Below, piece by piece: positions 1 to 12,460 of a stretch of 64,000 nt of DNA (its first letter is position 1; every line of letters starts with the position of its first letter). The DNA is from Galerina marginata (Eukaryota; Basidiomycota; Agaricomycetes; Agaricales; Galerinaceae). The stretch covers positions 1,798,001-1,862,000 of the forward strand of contig JAECYW010000006.1 in NCBI GenBank assembly GCA_023014335.1. The letters run 5' to 3'. The translations under genes were made by a program, and so were the position numbers. The notes beneath the pieces are model-generated. The model did not search any database. It worked only from the letters and a program-made list of their open reading frames with translations, and had not been told where the DNA came from.

Positions 1-291
1 TTGAAGTTCTTGCACAACTGCATGACGTCTTTTATCAAAGCAGAGCGTTGGCCAACAAGTTCGAGAAGACTTCCATGCATATTCTTCCTTCCTTCCATCC
101 ATGCAGAGCCTTCGACATATACGAGGTTATCAAGATGAAGTTTGGATGCCAGCAGAAAGCTTGTGGACATGATGACAATCCACCTATGTTGTTGGTAAAT
201 ATTTTAGTGATTTTTTATAATAAAGCCTGGATTGCATTCGCATTCAATGAATCCTGGATCATGGATGTTCGCGATGTCGAGACAGCCGTCA

Positions 292-760
292 TCAAAGTGA
301 TATCAAACTAGTCGTTTGCAGACTACATCGTAAGTCGGATGTCATATCAACTTTGTGTGATTTACTTACCTTGAACATTCGTAATACATTGCCCAGTTCC
401 CTTCGCGTGCCCGATTGTCTGGTTGCGAAGAATCGTTTGTTTTCGAGTGCGACTGAATGGCATCGACTTTGTTCGAGAAGGCCTGGAGGGCGCTAAAAAG
501 AGTTAGTAAGACGTAATCTGAAGAAATTTGACGCATACCCATGCAGAGCGTTAAGTCGATGATTCATGTCCTCACGCAATAATTTAGCGGCATTGATAAT
601 TGGGTGCTGGATGCTCGCGCTGGCAATTGCCAAGTATTCGCCAAATTTTTGCTACTTCTTTTACTAAAATATATGGAATAAGTTGGCAGCCACGTCGGTT
701 TTCAGCCAGGGAATGAAACTGACCTTGAGCAGCATTACCAAATCGAGAGCAGGGGCTGTC
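292..760 (-). CDS. Unidentified gene, 3' exons only (partial)
   Basis: Four exons on the minus strand keep frame across three GT-AG introns: exon A ends at 724 (its start, near 760, is uncertain), then 539-651, 370-492 and 292-307 with a TGA stop. Intron phases (0, 2, 2) agree at every junction, which is the main evidence that this is a gene. The visible protein has a hydrophobic helix-like stretch (ALDLVMLLKQKFGEYLAIAS), then a helical segment with LLREDMNHRLNALHGALQ and a polar tail. I recognise no family. An in-frame stop at about 784 forces an upstream intron, and the 5' exons were not resolved. Confidence 0.45.
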
Positions 761-1528
761 GCGCTCTTCAATGAGGGCAGATTTCAGAATCCAAGTTGGT
801 TGCTTTGAAGGACAATGAAAACAACGGTTTCTCAGTCGCGAAGGACTGACTTGAACTTTCCGCTCAACAGAGTTATACGCCCGACAACTCCCCTCAGTTA
901 CCGTCCCTTGAGCTTTGGTTGGCTCGGAACATTTGACTACGACACCTTCAGGATTAAGTTGTGTTGGTCACCATGACCAAGTTTGACAGTAAAGCTGGCC
1001 TGGCCCAGCCCAGCCCAACCACTAGCGCTTGTTCCCCATCAATGATGTATACTGAAGCGGTGGTTTGGGCAATATATTTTTCTTGAATTCGCAACTTATG
1101 ATAGTTCAATCGAACTGCCTTTTTTCAACCTTTTTTGCGATAAGGGCCAACCAGAAAATGGCGCGTAAGCCTGATACTGGTTGTAAATACGACGACTATG
1201 AGTAGTGAATAGTACGACTTACTGACGTGTGTTAGACGATCCCAATAATGTATGGCCTGGTCGCGTCCAGTTCAAATTTCTGTCGAGGTTGTCGCGTCAG
1301 GTCGCGTCTCGATTCGGAGAAATCAGATCACGTGGACGGGGTTAATTTGGAATCTGGACATCACGCCACATTCGGAATTTTGCAGCACTCAAAAACAAAG
1401 TGGTGTGTTCGCGCTTTATATTTCTGACCTCCACAGACAAATTCACGGCGAGCTTGGGTCGTCTTAAAAGCCGTGGTATCGGGCAACGGGTCTTTATTTT
1501 TTAAAGGCGTACCACCACCATCCTCGAC
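761..1528. other. Intergenic: upstream of ERG25 and of the minus-strand partial gene
   Basis: No supported coding exon was found. It probably holds the ERG25 promoter, including the E-box at 1329-1334, and unresolved 5' exons of the minus-strand gene. Short ORFs here look random. Confidence 0.5.
1329..1334. promoter_or_regulatory. Candidate E-box (CACGTG) upstream of ERG25
   Basis: The sequence ATCACGTGG lies about 195 nt before the ERG25 start codon. Fungal SREBP-type regulators of ergosterol genes bind E-box and SRE-like sites, and ERG25 is a classic target. Seen: the palindromic hexamer. Inferred: any sterol or oxygen control. A six-base site also occurs by chance. Confidence 0.3.
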
Positions 1529-2825
1529 ATGGTTCTCAACAGCACCATTCCAGACGCGCTCACCGAGTTATACGCTGGCACGGATTTTTCGTCTCTCAAT
1601 TGGTTTGAGCAGCAATGGGTTGCATGGTATATCTGGATTGGCAACCCCATTATTGCGACAGGGCTGGCAAGCTTTTTGCTGCATGAGGTGCGTTTAATTT
1701 ATGTCTTCTCGTTTGCACAACGCGAAATCCATACACCACGACTGACACGTCTACTTTCGCCGCCAGATTGTATACTTTGGACGCAGCATACCCTGGATTA
1801 TCATCGATGCTATCCCATATTTCCGTCAATGGAAGCTGCAGCCTGCTAAAGTCCCAACACCAGCTGAGCAATGGGCTTGCACTAAGCAAGTCTTGTTCTC
1901 GCATTTCACGATTGAACTGCCTGCGGTACGTTCGTCTCGTCAGTCAGCGGCTTTCGCATCGGCGAATTGCCCAATTGGTTTGAAGAATGATTCTGACTTC
2001 TTTTCTGTCACAATAGATTTGGCTTTTCCACCCGACCGCTGAAGGCTTAGGCATGCAAACCTATCAGGTTCCATTCCCGTCATTCAAAACAATGGCCCCT
2101 CAAATTTTCTTGTTCTTCTTTTTCGAGGATTTCTTCCACTTCGTAGGTCGGTCTTTTCCACACTGCATCGCATTTTCAGCTGGTCCTAATGTTTTTCACG
2201 ATCCTTCAGCCCACCAAGCGCTTCACACTGGCGTTCTGTACAAGCACATCCACAAGATACACCACAAATACTCGGCGCCATTTGGTCTGGCAGCAGAGTA
2301 CGCCCACCCCGCCGAAGTGTTCATTCTGGGCACTGGCACGATTCTCGGGCCCCTGATGTACTGCTACTTCACCCAAAACTTGCACATCATCACTGTTTAC
2401 ATCTGGATCGTGCTCAGACTTTTCCAGGCTATCGATGCTCACAGTGGTTATGGTGCGCCTTTCTTTTTTATTGTGTCCCTCTGAACCTATGTTAATCTTT
2501 TCCATCACCAGATTTCCCATGGTCGCTCCACAACATCCTGCCCTTCTGGTCCGGCGCAGAGCACCACGACTTCCACCACATGGCCTTCACGAACAACTTC
2601 TCTACCTCCTTCCGGTGGTGGGACAGGATTTTTGGGACCGACGACAAGTACCGGGAGTATCGTGCCCGTGTTGAAGCATCGAAGAAAGCCATGAAGAACG
2701 CGACCAAGGAGCAGAAACTCGAGATGGAACAGAAGCTGATGGCTGAGATTGAGGCGGAGGGCATTAGGGCGGAGGCGGCGGCTGAGGCGCGAGGTATCAT
2801 GGGTGGGAAGGCAAAGGTGCAATAG
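1529..2825 (+). CDS. ERG25: C-4 methylsterol oxidase (ergosterol pathway)
   Basis: Five exons (1529-1687, 1767-1925, 2017-2146, 2210-2452, 2512-2825) give a 334-aa protein in frame throughout. It is an ER-membrane, non-haem di-iron enzyme that oxidises the C-4 methyl groups of sterol intermediates before decarboxylation. All fatty-acid-hydroxylase-type histidine boxes are visible: EDFFHFVAHQALH, then HIHKIHH, then HHDFHH, with the family signatures SAPFGLAAEYAHP and HSGYDFPWSL. The third donor was chosen as GTCGGT at 2147 because only that junction restores the H-x3-H-x3-H spacing. Hydrophobic helices precede the first box, and the tail is Lys/Glu/Ala-rich. Length matches the family. The next gene is convergent. 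Confidence 0.95.
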
Positions 2826-3461
2826 ACGTCTGTGTTGATGATGCTGAATTATTGGAACGCTATTTAGTATCGGATAATATAATAATTTTCTATCGGCATT
2901 ACATACACAAGCCGCAGTGAAATATAATTCTCAGTCCCTGCAAGACACTATTCAGTAATGTCAACTTGCGTTCGCTCTTATAAAAATTTGGTACTCTATC
3001 TTTTATGCTACTATCATTTTTCAACGCGGCTACTTTAAACCACGAAAATACGCCCATATCATCAACGTGTTTGTTGGCACGAGTATGTATTCCTATAGAG
3101 TTGTGGATACTAATCTACTTCGCTAAGTAGTAGTAAACAGTCGATGAACGACTCGAGCCAGAGTAATGAGGAAGCCAGGATAGTCTGGTAGGATTTACCC
3201 AAGTATCGCTGTAGTTGACAAGAGAACATCTTGGAGCGGCGAATGAAAACCCTATTACGATTAAAAATGGTCTCCCCTAAGTGATAGACCATGTGAGTAA
3301 ATGGGCTATGGTTAGTATGGCAATACCAGAAGCACTGCCACAAGAGTTGTGGACTGCTTCGTACATACTTCCACACCAAGGAGCGATCCCATCTCCGCTG
3401 AGCCCACATGGTGGTTTGGACGGCCAACCCCCAAATAATAAAGCGGCCGCTTCCAATCCGT
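2826..3461. other. Intergenic between convergent genes
   Basis: An AT-rich 3' region shared by ERG25 and the convergent F-box gene. No gene was seen. Confidence 0.5.
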
Positions 3462-5228
3462 TCAATCCGCGTTCGGATCGTCCAAGAAATCTAGATGCAT
3501 ACCCTCCTTTATAAGACCATGTACGGTTTTGGCGTCCGCGCTTTCGAACCTCATCCTCTTCGTGGTCGTTAAAATAAGGGATTGTAGCTGGGATGCGGCT
3601 AGTCCGGTCTGGTTACTTGTGCTCTCCGCTATCGTGCCGTCGATAAATCTGCCCTTCGTGGTGCGCGTTACGTGGCCCTCTTTCATCCGCACAGGTTCTC
3701 CTAGTTGTCGTGCTGTGTTATTCGGAACATCTATCTGCCATCGATGGACTAGAAACTGTACAAATGCATGAGGGGTAAATCCTACGGCGCCTTGATACTC
3801 CAGTTTTTCCAGCATTGGAACTAGACAAGAAGTGTGGGAGCTGTTCTCCTCGTCCATCTCAACGTCTCCACTTGCACTCGGTGTCACGACGTTCGTCCTC
3901 GACATGGGATCCATCAAATCCAAAAGCCACTGGGTGATTTTACCACCCGACTCTGTCACAGGATTGATGAGGATAAGTACTTTCAGAGAAGGCACTTCCT
4001 TTAGGAACTCTATTAGATCCTCTTCGGGTGGTGTAACACCAACGAGATGCACCATCTGCAGCGCACAGGCCGAACGCCGAATCAGCGGGATTACCGGGTT
4101 CAGCATCGGCTCCTCGTCTGACAGCGATAGAACAAGCTCCTTGAGATTAGGCAGAGTCATGGCTCCAAAGAGCGCGTTAAGCTCGTGGGAGGTGTCCATG
4201 ATGAGCTCCAATGATTCAAGATACTCGTGCCGGACTGAACGCGCAACGAAGGGCTGCACACCACGATAAAGCTGTTCGAATTGGCATGTCCGGAGTTCTG
4301 TGCCCAGGCGGAGGGTGTCGAGGCATTCGTCAAGGCCAAAATATTCTCCGTCGAGACGTTGGAGTTGCTGCCATGGCAAGTGGACGTCGGCGACCGAGTA
4401 CCCCACGAGCTTGACCTCCTGGAGCTGCGGGGCGAGTGTAAATGCGTCAACACGCGCCATGGTCGGGCTGCCCTCTGAGAAGCGTAACGTTGCGCTTGAG
4501 AGCAGGGGCAAGTGATGTTGTATCCGGGACAATGACTGTTTCCACGTGCTGGGCAGGAAAAAGTCGATGGTATGCCACTGCTGTGAGTGGGATGCGAGAA
4601 TGTCGATGATGGCTGTAGGGGTAACGTCTATTCCCCAATTGTCGTCATCATTATCGTCATCGTTGGTGTCGTCTTCGACAAGCTTAACCCTCAGACGGCG
4701 ATGAGCGGACTGCTTTAGCCATGATCCAAGGAGGGCTGCTTGCGCCCCTGCATGTCGGTTGTCCATGCGCACAATAACAGTGCACCATAATTGGGAGGCT
4801 CCTCTAGAAACATGTCTCCACTTGCTGCAGATGCTACCCAAAAATAGGGGGGTAACCGCTCCTGTGCCCACACTCAGGCCCAAGTTTACCCCACCCACGA
4901 GCCTTTTCCCATCTGGAATATGGCTATCGTCATTAAATCCGTCCCCGTTTGGAAGGCACATGAACTCGAAGATTAATGCGAGTACTTCTGGAGGCAGACA
5001 AACTGCTGGGGAAAAGGAATTGCGTCTTCGTTTGAGGAATGCGCGTTGCAAAACAAGCTTAACGATGCTGTCTTCCACGCGCAGGATTTCTCTGTCGATG
5101 CAAGTTATTTGTTCGTCTTTGTTAAGACTGGTCGAGTTGGTAAAAAAAGTGCTGATGTCGGGCTCTGTGTTGCGCCGAGGGAAACCTCGACCGAAATTGC
5201 GGGGCTGCGCGCCGTCTTCCATATCCAT
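3462..5228 (-). CDS. F-box/LRR-type protein 1
   Basis: A 588-aa protein starting at MDMEDGAQ. The open frame extends further upstream, but a 5'-UTR intron (5233-5300, GTAAGT...CTAG) ends four bases before this ATG, so the longer start is unlikely. A short helical/coiled stretch (residues about 40-70) precedes an F-box motif, LPPEVLALIFEF, at about 77-90. The rest alternates LP-rich leucine repeats (residues 200-460), typical of agaricomycete F-box proteins that recruit substrates to SCF ubiquitin ligases. An acidic DDTNDDDNDDD patch lies mid-protein. The substrate is unknown. The coding region has no intron. Confidence 0.75.
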   Translation of the reverse strand: MDMEDGAQPRNFGRGFPRRNTEPDISTFFTNSTSLNKDEQITCIDREILRVEDSIVKLVLQRAFLKRRRNSFSPAVCLPPEVLALIFEFMCLPNGDGFNDDSHIPDGKRLVGGVNLGLSVGTGAVTPLFLGSICSKWRHVSRGASQLWCTVIVRMDNRHAGAQAALLGSWLKQSAHRRLRVKLVEDDTNDDDNDDDNWGIDVTPTAIIDILASHSQQWHTIDFFLPSTWKQSLSRIQHHLPLLSSATLRFSEGSPTMARVDAFTLAPQLQEVKLVGYSVADVHLPWQQLQRLDGEYFGLDECLDTLRLGTELRTCQFEQLYRGVQPFVARSVRHEYLESLELIMDTSHELNALFGAMTLPNLKELVLSLSDEEPMLNPVIPLIRRSACALQMVHLVGVTPPEEDLIEFLKEVPSLKVLILINPVTESGGKITQWLLDLMDPMSRTNVVTPSASGDVEMDEENSSHTSCLVPMLEKLEYQGAVGFTPHAFVQFLVHRWQIDVPNNTARQLGEPVRMKEGHVTRTTKGRFIDGTIAESTSNQTGLAASQLQSLILTTTKRMRFESADAKTVHGLIKEGMHLDFLDDPNAD

Positions 5229-7423
5229 AGGTCTAGAGGAACTTGAACATAAATCAATTCCAAGGAATTGAGGAAAGTGAGAGGCGGAAGGAAAACTTAC
5301 TTGATGGACCAACAGTCTATAAGTACTGCTCTCCGAGGTGCTAGTGAAGTTCCAATTCACGTCAATTATAACCAACAAACTGAACGAGAGATTGGAGGAT
5401 CGCCAGATGTCAGTTTGACAGAACGGAGTTGTCAACAAGTGGAAAACAGATCTGGGAGTTTTCCTGCTTGGGTATGGTCGAGCAGTCGGAGGTAAAGCGT
5501 CGGAAGGATGACGCAAATTGTAGGGATATTTGTGATAACACAGATTGTGTTCTATTCTCGACAAACTTCTTGCAAACTTCTTTAGTCTTGCCACGCTTGT
5601 TCTCGGAAAAGATCAAACAATCATAACATTCAGTTTTGAATGTTGAGTATTGGATGTTCGATATGTTGTAGTGGGAGTGATTCTGAAGGGTATTATAGTA
5701 TGTATCGTTAGCAAGGAAAGAGAGGTGTGTTTTGAGGAGACTGACCGAAATGGCCATCATATATCGTAGCCTAGGTAGCCGGGGAGATGGCACAAAATAT
5801 TGAACAGACCGCAAATTTGGATTTTCCTACTGCAACCGCGACTGCTTAGAATTGCCGGTCAATACAGAGGCGAATATGAGCTAGCAATAGAAAGAGGAGA
5901 AAGTGGAAATGAACCGGAATCAGCATGCGCCGGAAAAGCTCAAAAGGCACATGGCCAAACAGCTTTTTGCAGGGGTTCATTTCTGCTGTCAAACCGCGAG
6001 AACTCCGGAACTCTTACCACCGGCGCTTCCTGAGGCGAAGGTCACTGGTCAGGTTCTGTCCAGTGTCTGATACTATCCCCAGCAAAGCGTCCAGTTTGTA
6101 TGTCAAGTGGCGTTCTACTTCGCTGATTCTCAGGCTACGACTTGATATTTTGACACTCCGTGAGACTTGCTACTGTGCTCAACCGCCTTCAGGCGCGAAG
6201 ATTAGCCAAGGCCGCCACGACAGCGACAGAATACATGTTTGTGATCCATGCTGGATGTTAATGGAGAAGGAGAAAAGAGTGGAGGCACAGAAGTGGCATA
6301 TGCGGCAGAAGGTTATAGCAGTTGCACCTGGGAGACTGTGTGGCGTTGGTCTTCCCACTCAAATCTATGGACATCGTTGTCTAATCAGGTCATGCAGGGA
6401 GTTGAGGTATCTTATGACTTTCCCCCTACGTCGCGATAATCTTATCCACCAATTGGTTGAACAGAACGATGGCCCACAACTGACCAATGGTTCAAACCTT
6501 ACAATCCGCAGAACACTTCCAATATTGGGACTGATATTATAGGTCAACCTTTGGATCTACATCCGTAAAAGCCTTCGGCCAACCTGAAGACCGTACCACC
6601 ATCTACCACCATCAGTAATGAAGCAAATTCAACGATAGCAAACTATCCGCTGGTCTGTTCCAGACCACCTCTTTTGCGTTTCGCTCTTCCAGGCGTTCTT
6701 GGCCATCTTTTTTCAACAAAGCCTAGGAATCATTTAATCGATGAAAACGCACAAGTTACTATCATGGCGCTTCCGAATCCCAGCTTGTCATCCGATGGCA
6801 TGGGATGGCAATATCAGCAGAGCATGATAGCATCAGATATATCTGTCTGCTGCTCACAAGCTTTTGAAGTTGCATTCGCACCGCTGTCCGATCTCTTTAC
6901 CCATGTTTTTTGGAGATTCAATGCACACCGGCGCCACTCCTCCTGGTCTACTTCTATATGTGGTGTCACAGTAAATCATTTGACCCATTCAGACTACCCT
7001 GCTCTATTGCAGTGTTCTCTAATAGCTTTCCCCTAGCATCTTGGTGTCTTCACCTGCGGCTGGGCAAATTCTTCTGGATCATCTACGTTGCCACTGCATT
7101 CCTCCATCAATTCGTAAAGGATCATCCGATACTTTCGATTAAGGTGGTGGGAGGAATCGACGCTTCCTGCGTTATCAGGTCATTCTCATCTTCAGCAGAC
7201 AAAACGAACGTAACCGACTTACTTCCAGCCACCTCAAGAGCTTCTAAAGGCTCGTTACATGCGCTGACAATGCCTTAGCCTCGCTCGCTGCCCCCAAGCT
7301 GACAATATAGACCAAGCGGTAGCACGTAAGGGCTACTTCCCGAGGTTTCAGTTCTCTTTATAACAGGAGGTCAGTTTCCCAATTAAGACTATAAGCGAAA
7401 GTACCTCCGGTTGATCAGTCTCC
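5229..7423. other. Intergenic; F-box 1 leader intron at its left edge
   Basis: Apart from the 5'-UTR intron of the F-box gene (5233-5300), I see no supported gene in 2.2 kb. Plus-strand ORFs at 5925-6542 and 6674-7278 have neither recognisable domains nor coherent splice structure. They may be relics or chance. Confidence 0.4.
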
Positions 7424-9029
7424 TTAAGACGCTCCAAGCCAGGATAATAAAAACGATTCTTTATCGTTCCCCCCACTAGAGGAACCTCCGAATGATTTGA
7501 GAATATCGCACCGTGAGATATATCGCTTCAGTGCCTTTATTATTTCTTCCCGAGGGGAGCGCATACAGTGCTCTATCCAGCGGAGTTTCGCGTAGTCGCT
7601 TGCCACTGCCAATGAATGAAGCTCTGTGTCATCATCAGGAGGACGGAGGCGCGATGATTCCATGGCGCGCAAGCATGCCAGAGAAATTCGAGCATTTATC
7701 TGTTGCATGTCGATAAAATTATCGCCTGCTCGCCCGCGATTGAGTAGAAAATCGCAGAACGACTTGGAGTGGAATCTAACTGGACCTTCCTGACAATTGG
7801 AGCATCTTGACGATGGCGATGGCGATGGCGACCCGTCGTTTCCAGTACTGATGGCCGATGGCTCAGAAACTTTAACCAGAGAATGGACTGTACGGAGAGC
7901 TTGATAACCTTTCCCAGTCGGGAGGTCTAGGAGCTTTGTGGCAATATTCAAGAACTCAGTTCGTAGACCCCATTTGCGGCCAAGACTCCTACTTGAGCAC
8001 ATCATTGCCATCACAGTTCCAAGGACCGTCAAGGTGAGCTTTTTATTCGCACATGTTGAAAGGATTCAGATGTAAGGTTCGTCAAGGCTGGCTAATGGAT
8101 TTGGTATAGGAATTTCCGTCGTCGGAATTTTGGAGATAACGTCAAGCCGGTCGGTCGGTCGATGGTTAGGGTCATCAACGAATCTTAGAACCGTCGCAAG
8201 GTATAAAAATTGGCCAGATGCGTTCTCCACGAGGTCGTCTAAAATTCTATCCGCGGGCCATGGCTGAGGCACATTCCTCGTCGCCTGCGTATGTGTCGGG
8301 CTATTTAAGATGCTCTTGAAGCCGTCCAGAAACACGGACCTTATATCTTCATTAGCCTCCAAGGAGGATTGTTCCAGCGATATCTGATCTGCGTTAGGTA
8401 ATAAGAGTCCGCTGTGGAATTCGTCTCGAATCCATGGCTCCGGTCGACTGGTGATGATGAAACGAATATTTTGGGAGTTTCCCAATGTAGCGGAGCTTAG
8501 ATATCGCATTGGATCTTCTCTCCTTCGCATTCGTCAAGGGCGTCGATGACAACCACAATCGGTAATTCCGGACGGTAGATCATCGTTAGTGGATCGACGA
8601 TCAACCTCTTGAATAGGACATCAATGGATTTGTCGAGGATGGCAGGTCTCCCGCGACGGTTATGTCGATCTGTGCCCCAAATTCAGGAAGAAAGATGGCC
8701 AGCTGATATGCGATTGTCGGGAAGAGATAGCGAGAAGTATCAGACACTTGCGTTGTCGGAGGAAAGAAAAAAGTACCACCGAGCAATCCATCCTTTTGTA
8801 AACGCTCGAATATGGATTGTGCAAGCGCTGTTTTACCAACGCCTACTGGACCATTTACCCACAGGATGCGTCTGCTTCCTGGGGGTTTACTTATCCAGGC
8901 GAATATGTCGGCGATCACTGACTTCCACGTTTCTGGGTGGCACTTCGGTGGTGGATATCGCTCTGCCGAATCGTAAATTCCCCTATGAATAATTCGATGG
9001 TTCAATAACTGGAGGCCTAAATGTCTCAA
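7424..9029 (-). pseudogene. NACHT/NWD2-like STAND ATPase, broken
   Basis: A NACHT-type P-loop NTPase of the kind expanded in Agaricomycetes, where such proteins are thought to act in non-self recognition and programmed cell death. In order: a pre-NACHT stretch (SAERYPPPKCHPETW), Walker A GPVGVGKTALAQ, a Walker B-like VVVIDALDECEG, sensor-like FIITSRPEPWI, then the GQFLYLATVLRFV and RFHSKSFCDFLLN segments that normally follow. The homology is continuous across three frames. There is a one-base shift near 8648 (GDLPSST replacing the expected GDPAILDKSI), another near 8500 just after CEGEKIQCDI, and an in-frame TGA at 8066-8068. No GT-AG introns fit these breaks. No WD or ankyrin repeats follow, as in NWD2 types. 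Confidence 0.85.
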
Positions 9030-10456
9030 GGTTAGCGACGAAAAATAAGAAAAAAGGTTAACTATGACAGACCAGACATCCCATTACAACGAGCATACTC
9101 CCATTGACGAGGATATTGCCAGAGTGGTTGAGCATACGTTCGGCAGCTATGACTTAGGGGAATAGGATGGCATCTCAGAATATTCCGAGCCCTTCTCGGC
9201 TTTTATGAACTTCTGCACCTCGCCTACTCATCATTTATACAGTGACCTCCATTCCCACCGACTATTTCTAGTTTGCCCGCCCATTTTCGATATACCCACT
9301 AACTCCAGAGTTTCATCATGTGTAACCGTAGCCTACTGTATCCCACTGGCAAGGCTGTACTCGTTACAGCCAACCAATCTCATGGTCTGCGATTTTTTTA
9401 CGAAGCCCAGTTACCACAGCCCCAGTTATTGATCTTTAGCAATCGACATGCTTATTTGGCCGTACTGACTGATACCTAGAAATACTTAGTCACCCAGAAC
9501 GAGGCATCCTCGTCTGGGAAAAGAATACATATAGTACCGCTTCCGAGACCGTCGCAGCGAGCATTAAAAAAAGTTCATTAGTTTTAGTTGTTCACGCATT
9601 TTGTGTGGGTCCGAATTCGAGGATGCCAGTGGAAATATAAAATGCCTGGGGTCGCATCGTTAATTATACGGAGCACGTGGGCGAATCTGTAAGATTGTCC
9701 AAAGATTTTTTGTGGTTGGGTCCGAGCCAGGGTAGAGGACCAATGAATAGAATGGTGGAAGAACTTGTGGGTCTCCCGCTCACTCAATAGCAATGGCGAG
9801 AATTAAGTTCTGGGTTAAGATACCTTATAGTGAATAAGGTAATAGGCTGCATAAGAGAACTATATCCACTCGTGACCTTTCTTACATCTACATAATACTC
9901 TAATCTGTACTCTCACTTGTCCGTTTTTAGGTCCCGTGCGCCACTCTGTTTTCCTGATTACTAAATATAGGTGCGTGGGTTTCCACGGGTTTTAGGGTTA
10001 ATTCGAACAACTTCATGCACATGGCTCAACTGAGCCTACTACTCATTGCACCGCGAGAACTTATATTATTATTATTGGTTTGCTCGCTGATGGTAGAGAA
10101 AATTTCCTTTTGGATGGGCTTACACATGCACACCACATGCATTGACTTATCACGATCTCAGTCACCTCCGTTTGTCATTATTCCACTTCACGACTTTGGC
10201 ATTAACTCGGCCAACCCATGCTCATCGATTTGAGGAGTGCAGACTTCACTAGCGAGCCATAGAGATGTTCTACTTTGTAGGAGTTAAGATTCCATACTCC
10301 GGGGCCACGGGGAAAGAAGCTGAATTCCGACTTGAGTAGTCCCTTCAATTCCGGCGCATTGGCCATTCCAGAGTCAATACTGTTTATTACTATTATCAGG
10401 GTGTCGGGTAATACGTGTCCGGTTTGCAATAATCAGTCTATATCCACGCAATAACG
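9030..10456. other. Intergenic, no gene recognised
   Basis: A 1.4 kb AT-rich stretch behind the NACHT relic. Only short ORFs without domains were seen. Confidence 0.5.
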
Positions 10457-12091
10457 TTACAGATGCGACCATCGTTCTTCCTGCCCATGTGGTTCTCCTC
10501 CCCGGTCTTCCTGCGTGTTGTTTACCATACTTGCGGCGTTGGTGTCCTGCTGTGTAACTGTACTTGTACCGGGGGTTTGCTCGCCTTCCGGGGAATTCTG
10601 GAACCAAACTTTGCCCTTGGGCAGGATGATCGTGCGAAGACTGGGGCAGGCGCGATGCCATGCTTTAGCAACGTTGGCCTCATTGGCCTCCTCTTCCTCG
10701 GCATCGGAGTCTACGGCAGTGGGAGTTGCGAGGCTAGGGTGGGTTTGTGCAAACGGCGTCACGGGGGGAGTCGCCGCCATGAATGTGATATACTGCGAAA
10801 TGTGAGTGAGGTGGTTGGACAGGCAACGAGTAAAATGGGATTAAAAGACCTTTAGAAGCTTGAAATTTGAAAGCAGAGCTCCAGATTGCGCTAATATTTC
10901 CTATTGATCCTGTCAGTGGTTAAGCAGAACGAAGACAAGAGAAAGACTAACATCGCTACACTCTGCCATCAACATGACTAGATGCAATGCTTCTAGCTGC
11001 TCAAACCTCTTCGCGAGGGCTTCAAACAAGAGCCCCGGTGGAGCTGGGTCAAAGCTGATAATGCTCAGCCTCTTTAACGGCGCGGACGACATCAGTATTG
11101 CATCTAGGGCAGCGATGCTCATCTCCGGGAACAACGGTATGGAGACTATCTCGACGGGTCGATCTTGAACGACGGCTTGGACGATGCAAGCGTCAGCATG
11201 GACGGCATTGAAGGACTTCAGCACTGGAAGGGCTTCTGGTGCCAGAATGAACATGTCGGATGACGGGACTAACATGGATGGTGGTAAAGGGTCGATGAAA
11301 GGCATGAAAATTGAGTCGGATTGGTAACCCCTCAACGTGAGGTCAGTGATGTGGCTTTGGGTCTCTAGAAACGCTGCTAATGGTCGGCGGCAGATAATCG
11401 TAGATGAGAATTGCTTGAGTCTAAAGGTACAACCATCAAATATCCAAAGTGGTGAGTGACTTTTCGGTAGTTCGATGGTCAAAGCTGACAGCCTTGTTGT
11501 AAGGCGCAGAACTCGATGCAGGAGAGTGTAGAAATTGGATATGGGCAAAGACTGGCCAATACTGAGCTTGAGACTTCGTATAAGCTTTGGTAGCTTTGGA
11601 TTACCCAGAACAGTGCACAAGAATCTGACGATAGATGCCGGGCGGTCGACTTCGACGGTGTGGAAGATATGCCGCGTAGACAGGGTGGAGATGAAAGAGT
11701 TGGCTACTAGTAAAGGCTTTAAAGAGTTGAGAGAGAGAAATGAGAAGATGATGTCCAAGATTTCCACTGGTAGGCGTGGACGGAGGGCAGGTTCTTGCAA
11801 ACATCCGCCGATTCCAATTAGGCTCTGCGACATCGCGAGCGACGGCGACCTATCTTTTTCGCAGAACTTCTTGAGAAAGAGATCGGCGGGTGATGCGCAG
11901 ACAATATCGTTTGTCGTTTCTGCAAAATGATGCAAAGTCTGGTAGAGTCCGTCCGTCATTGTTGGCTGTCGTTGTCGAAGCGGGAAAGAAGGGGAGAAAG
12001 TCAGATCTACGGCTAGCGGGCCGAATTTGGCACGTGTTGATGCGGAATCATTTCTGTTTTTGGAATGTCCCTGCTGTTCCCGCTGGGCCAT
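10457..12091 (-). CDS. F-box protein 2 (LPKGKVWF-tail class)
   Basis: Three exons, 10952-12091, 10850-10900 and 10457-10792, join in frame to a 508-aa protein. Internal starts at residue 45 (MTDGLYQ) or 84 (MSQSLIG) are possible. An F-box lies at about 105-145 (LPVEILDIIFSFLSLNSLKPLLVANSF), followed by leucine-rich segments without strict repeats. The C-terminus carries ACPSLRTIILPKGKVWFQ, which I associate with a recurrent class of agaricomycete F-box-like proteins. Role: probable SCF substrate receptor, substrate unknown. It diverges from the gene at 12461. Confidence 0.75.
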
Positions 12092-12460
12092 GATGGGCCA
12101 TGTCGCCTCACACTCTCATCGACGACGCCATAGCTCCAGGGGATTCCAGAAATTCAGATACTCCGGATGACCGTATTCTCAATTGTTTTAGGACAATGCA
12201 TCTCGGGCAGTTTCTGTGGGCGAGTTATCGCCTTTTTTCACATTGTTCTGGGATCACCTGAGACGCGTGCCACTCGCGCCAGGCCTCGAGCCTACTACGC
12301 GTTTTGGAAAATCGATGAAAGCAAAGCGTCGGCCCCGAAGTTTGCTTATAAGCTGTGCCATGGCTCCTGACTCTCTCTTCTCAACCACCATCTTGTTTAT
12401 CCGTTTTCTCCGTGTGCCACTTACAAGTACATCGAGCAACCGCAACCGTACCCCAATCCC
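12092..12460. other. Divergent promoter region
   Basis: A 369-nt spacer between the divergent F-box gene and the hypothetical gene at 12461. I see no specific site. Confidence 0.4.

Noticed and set aside
2143..2148. GTAGGT as donor of the third ERG25 intron
   Set aside because: It is a stronger-looking donor, but it breaks the frame into the histidine box. GTCGGT at 2147 restores EDFFHFVAHQALH.
5925..6542. 205-codon open frame as a gene
   Set aside because: No domain, no coherent start or splice context, and overlapping equally long frames in other phases.
8066..8530. Introns or programmed frameshifting to explain the frame changes in the NACHT gene
   Set aside because: Homology runs continuously across each break, leaving no room for an intron. 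No slippery heptamer was seen, and there is an in-frame stop as well.
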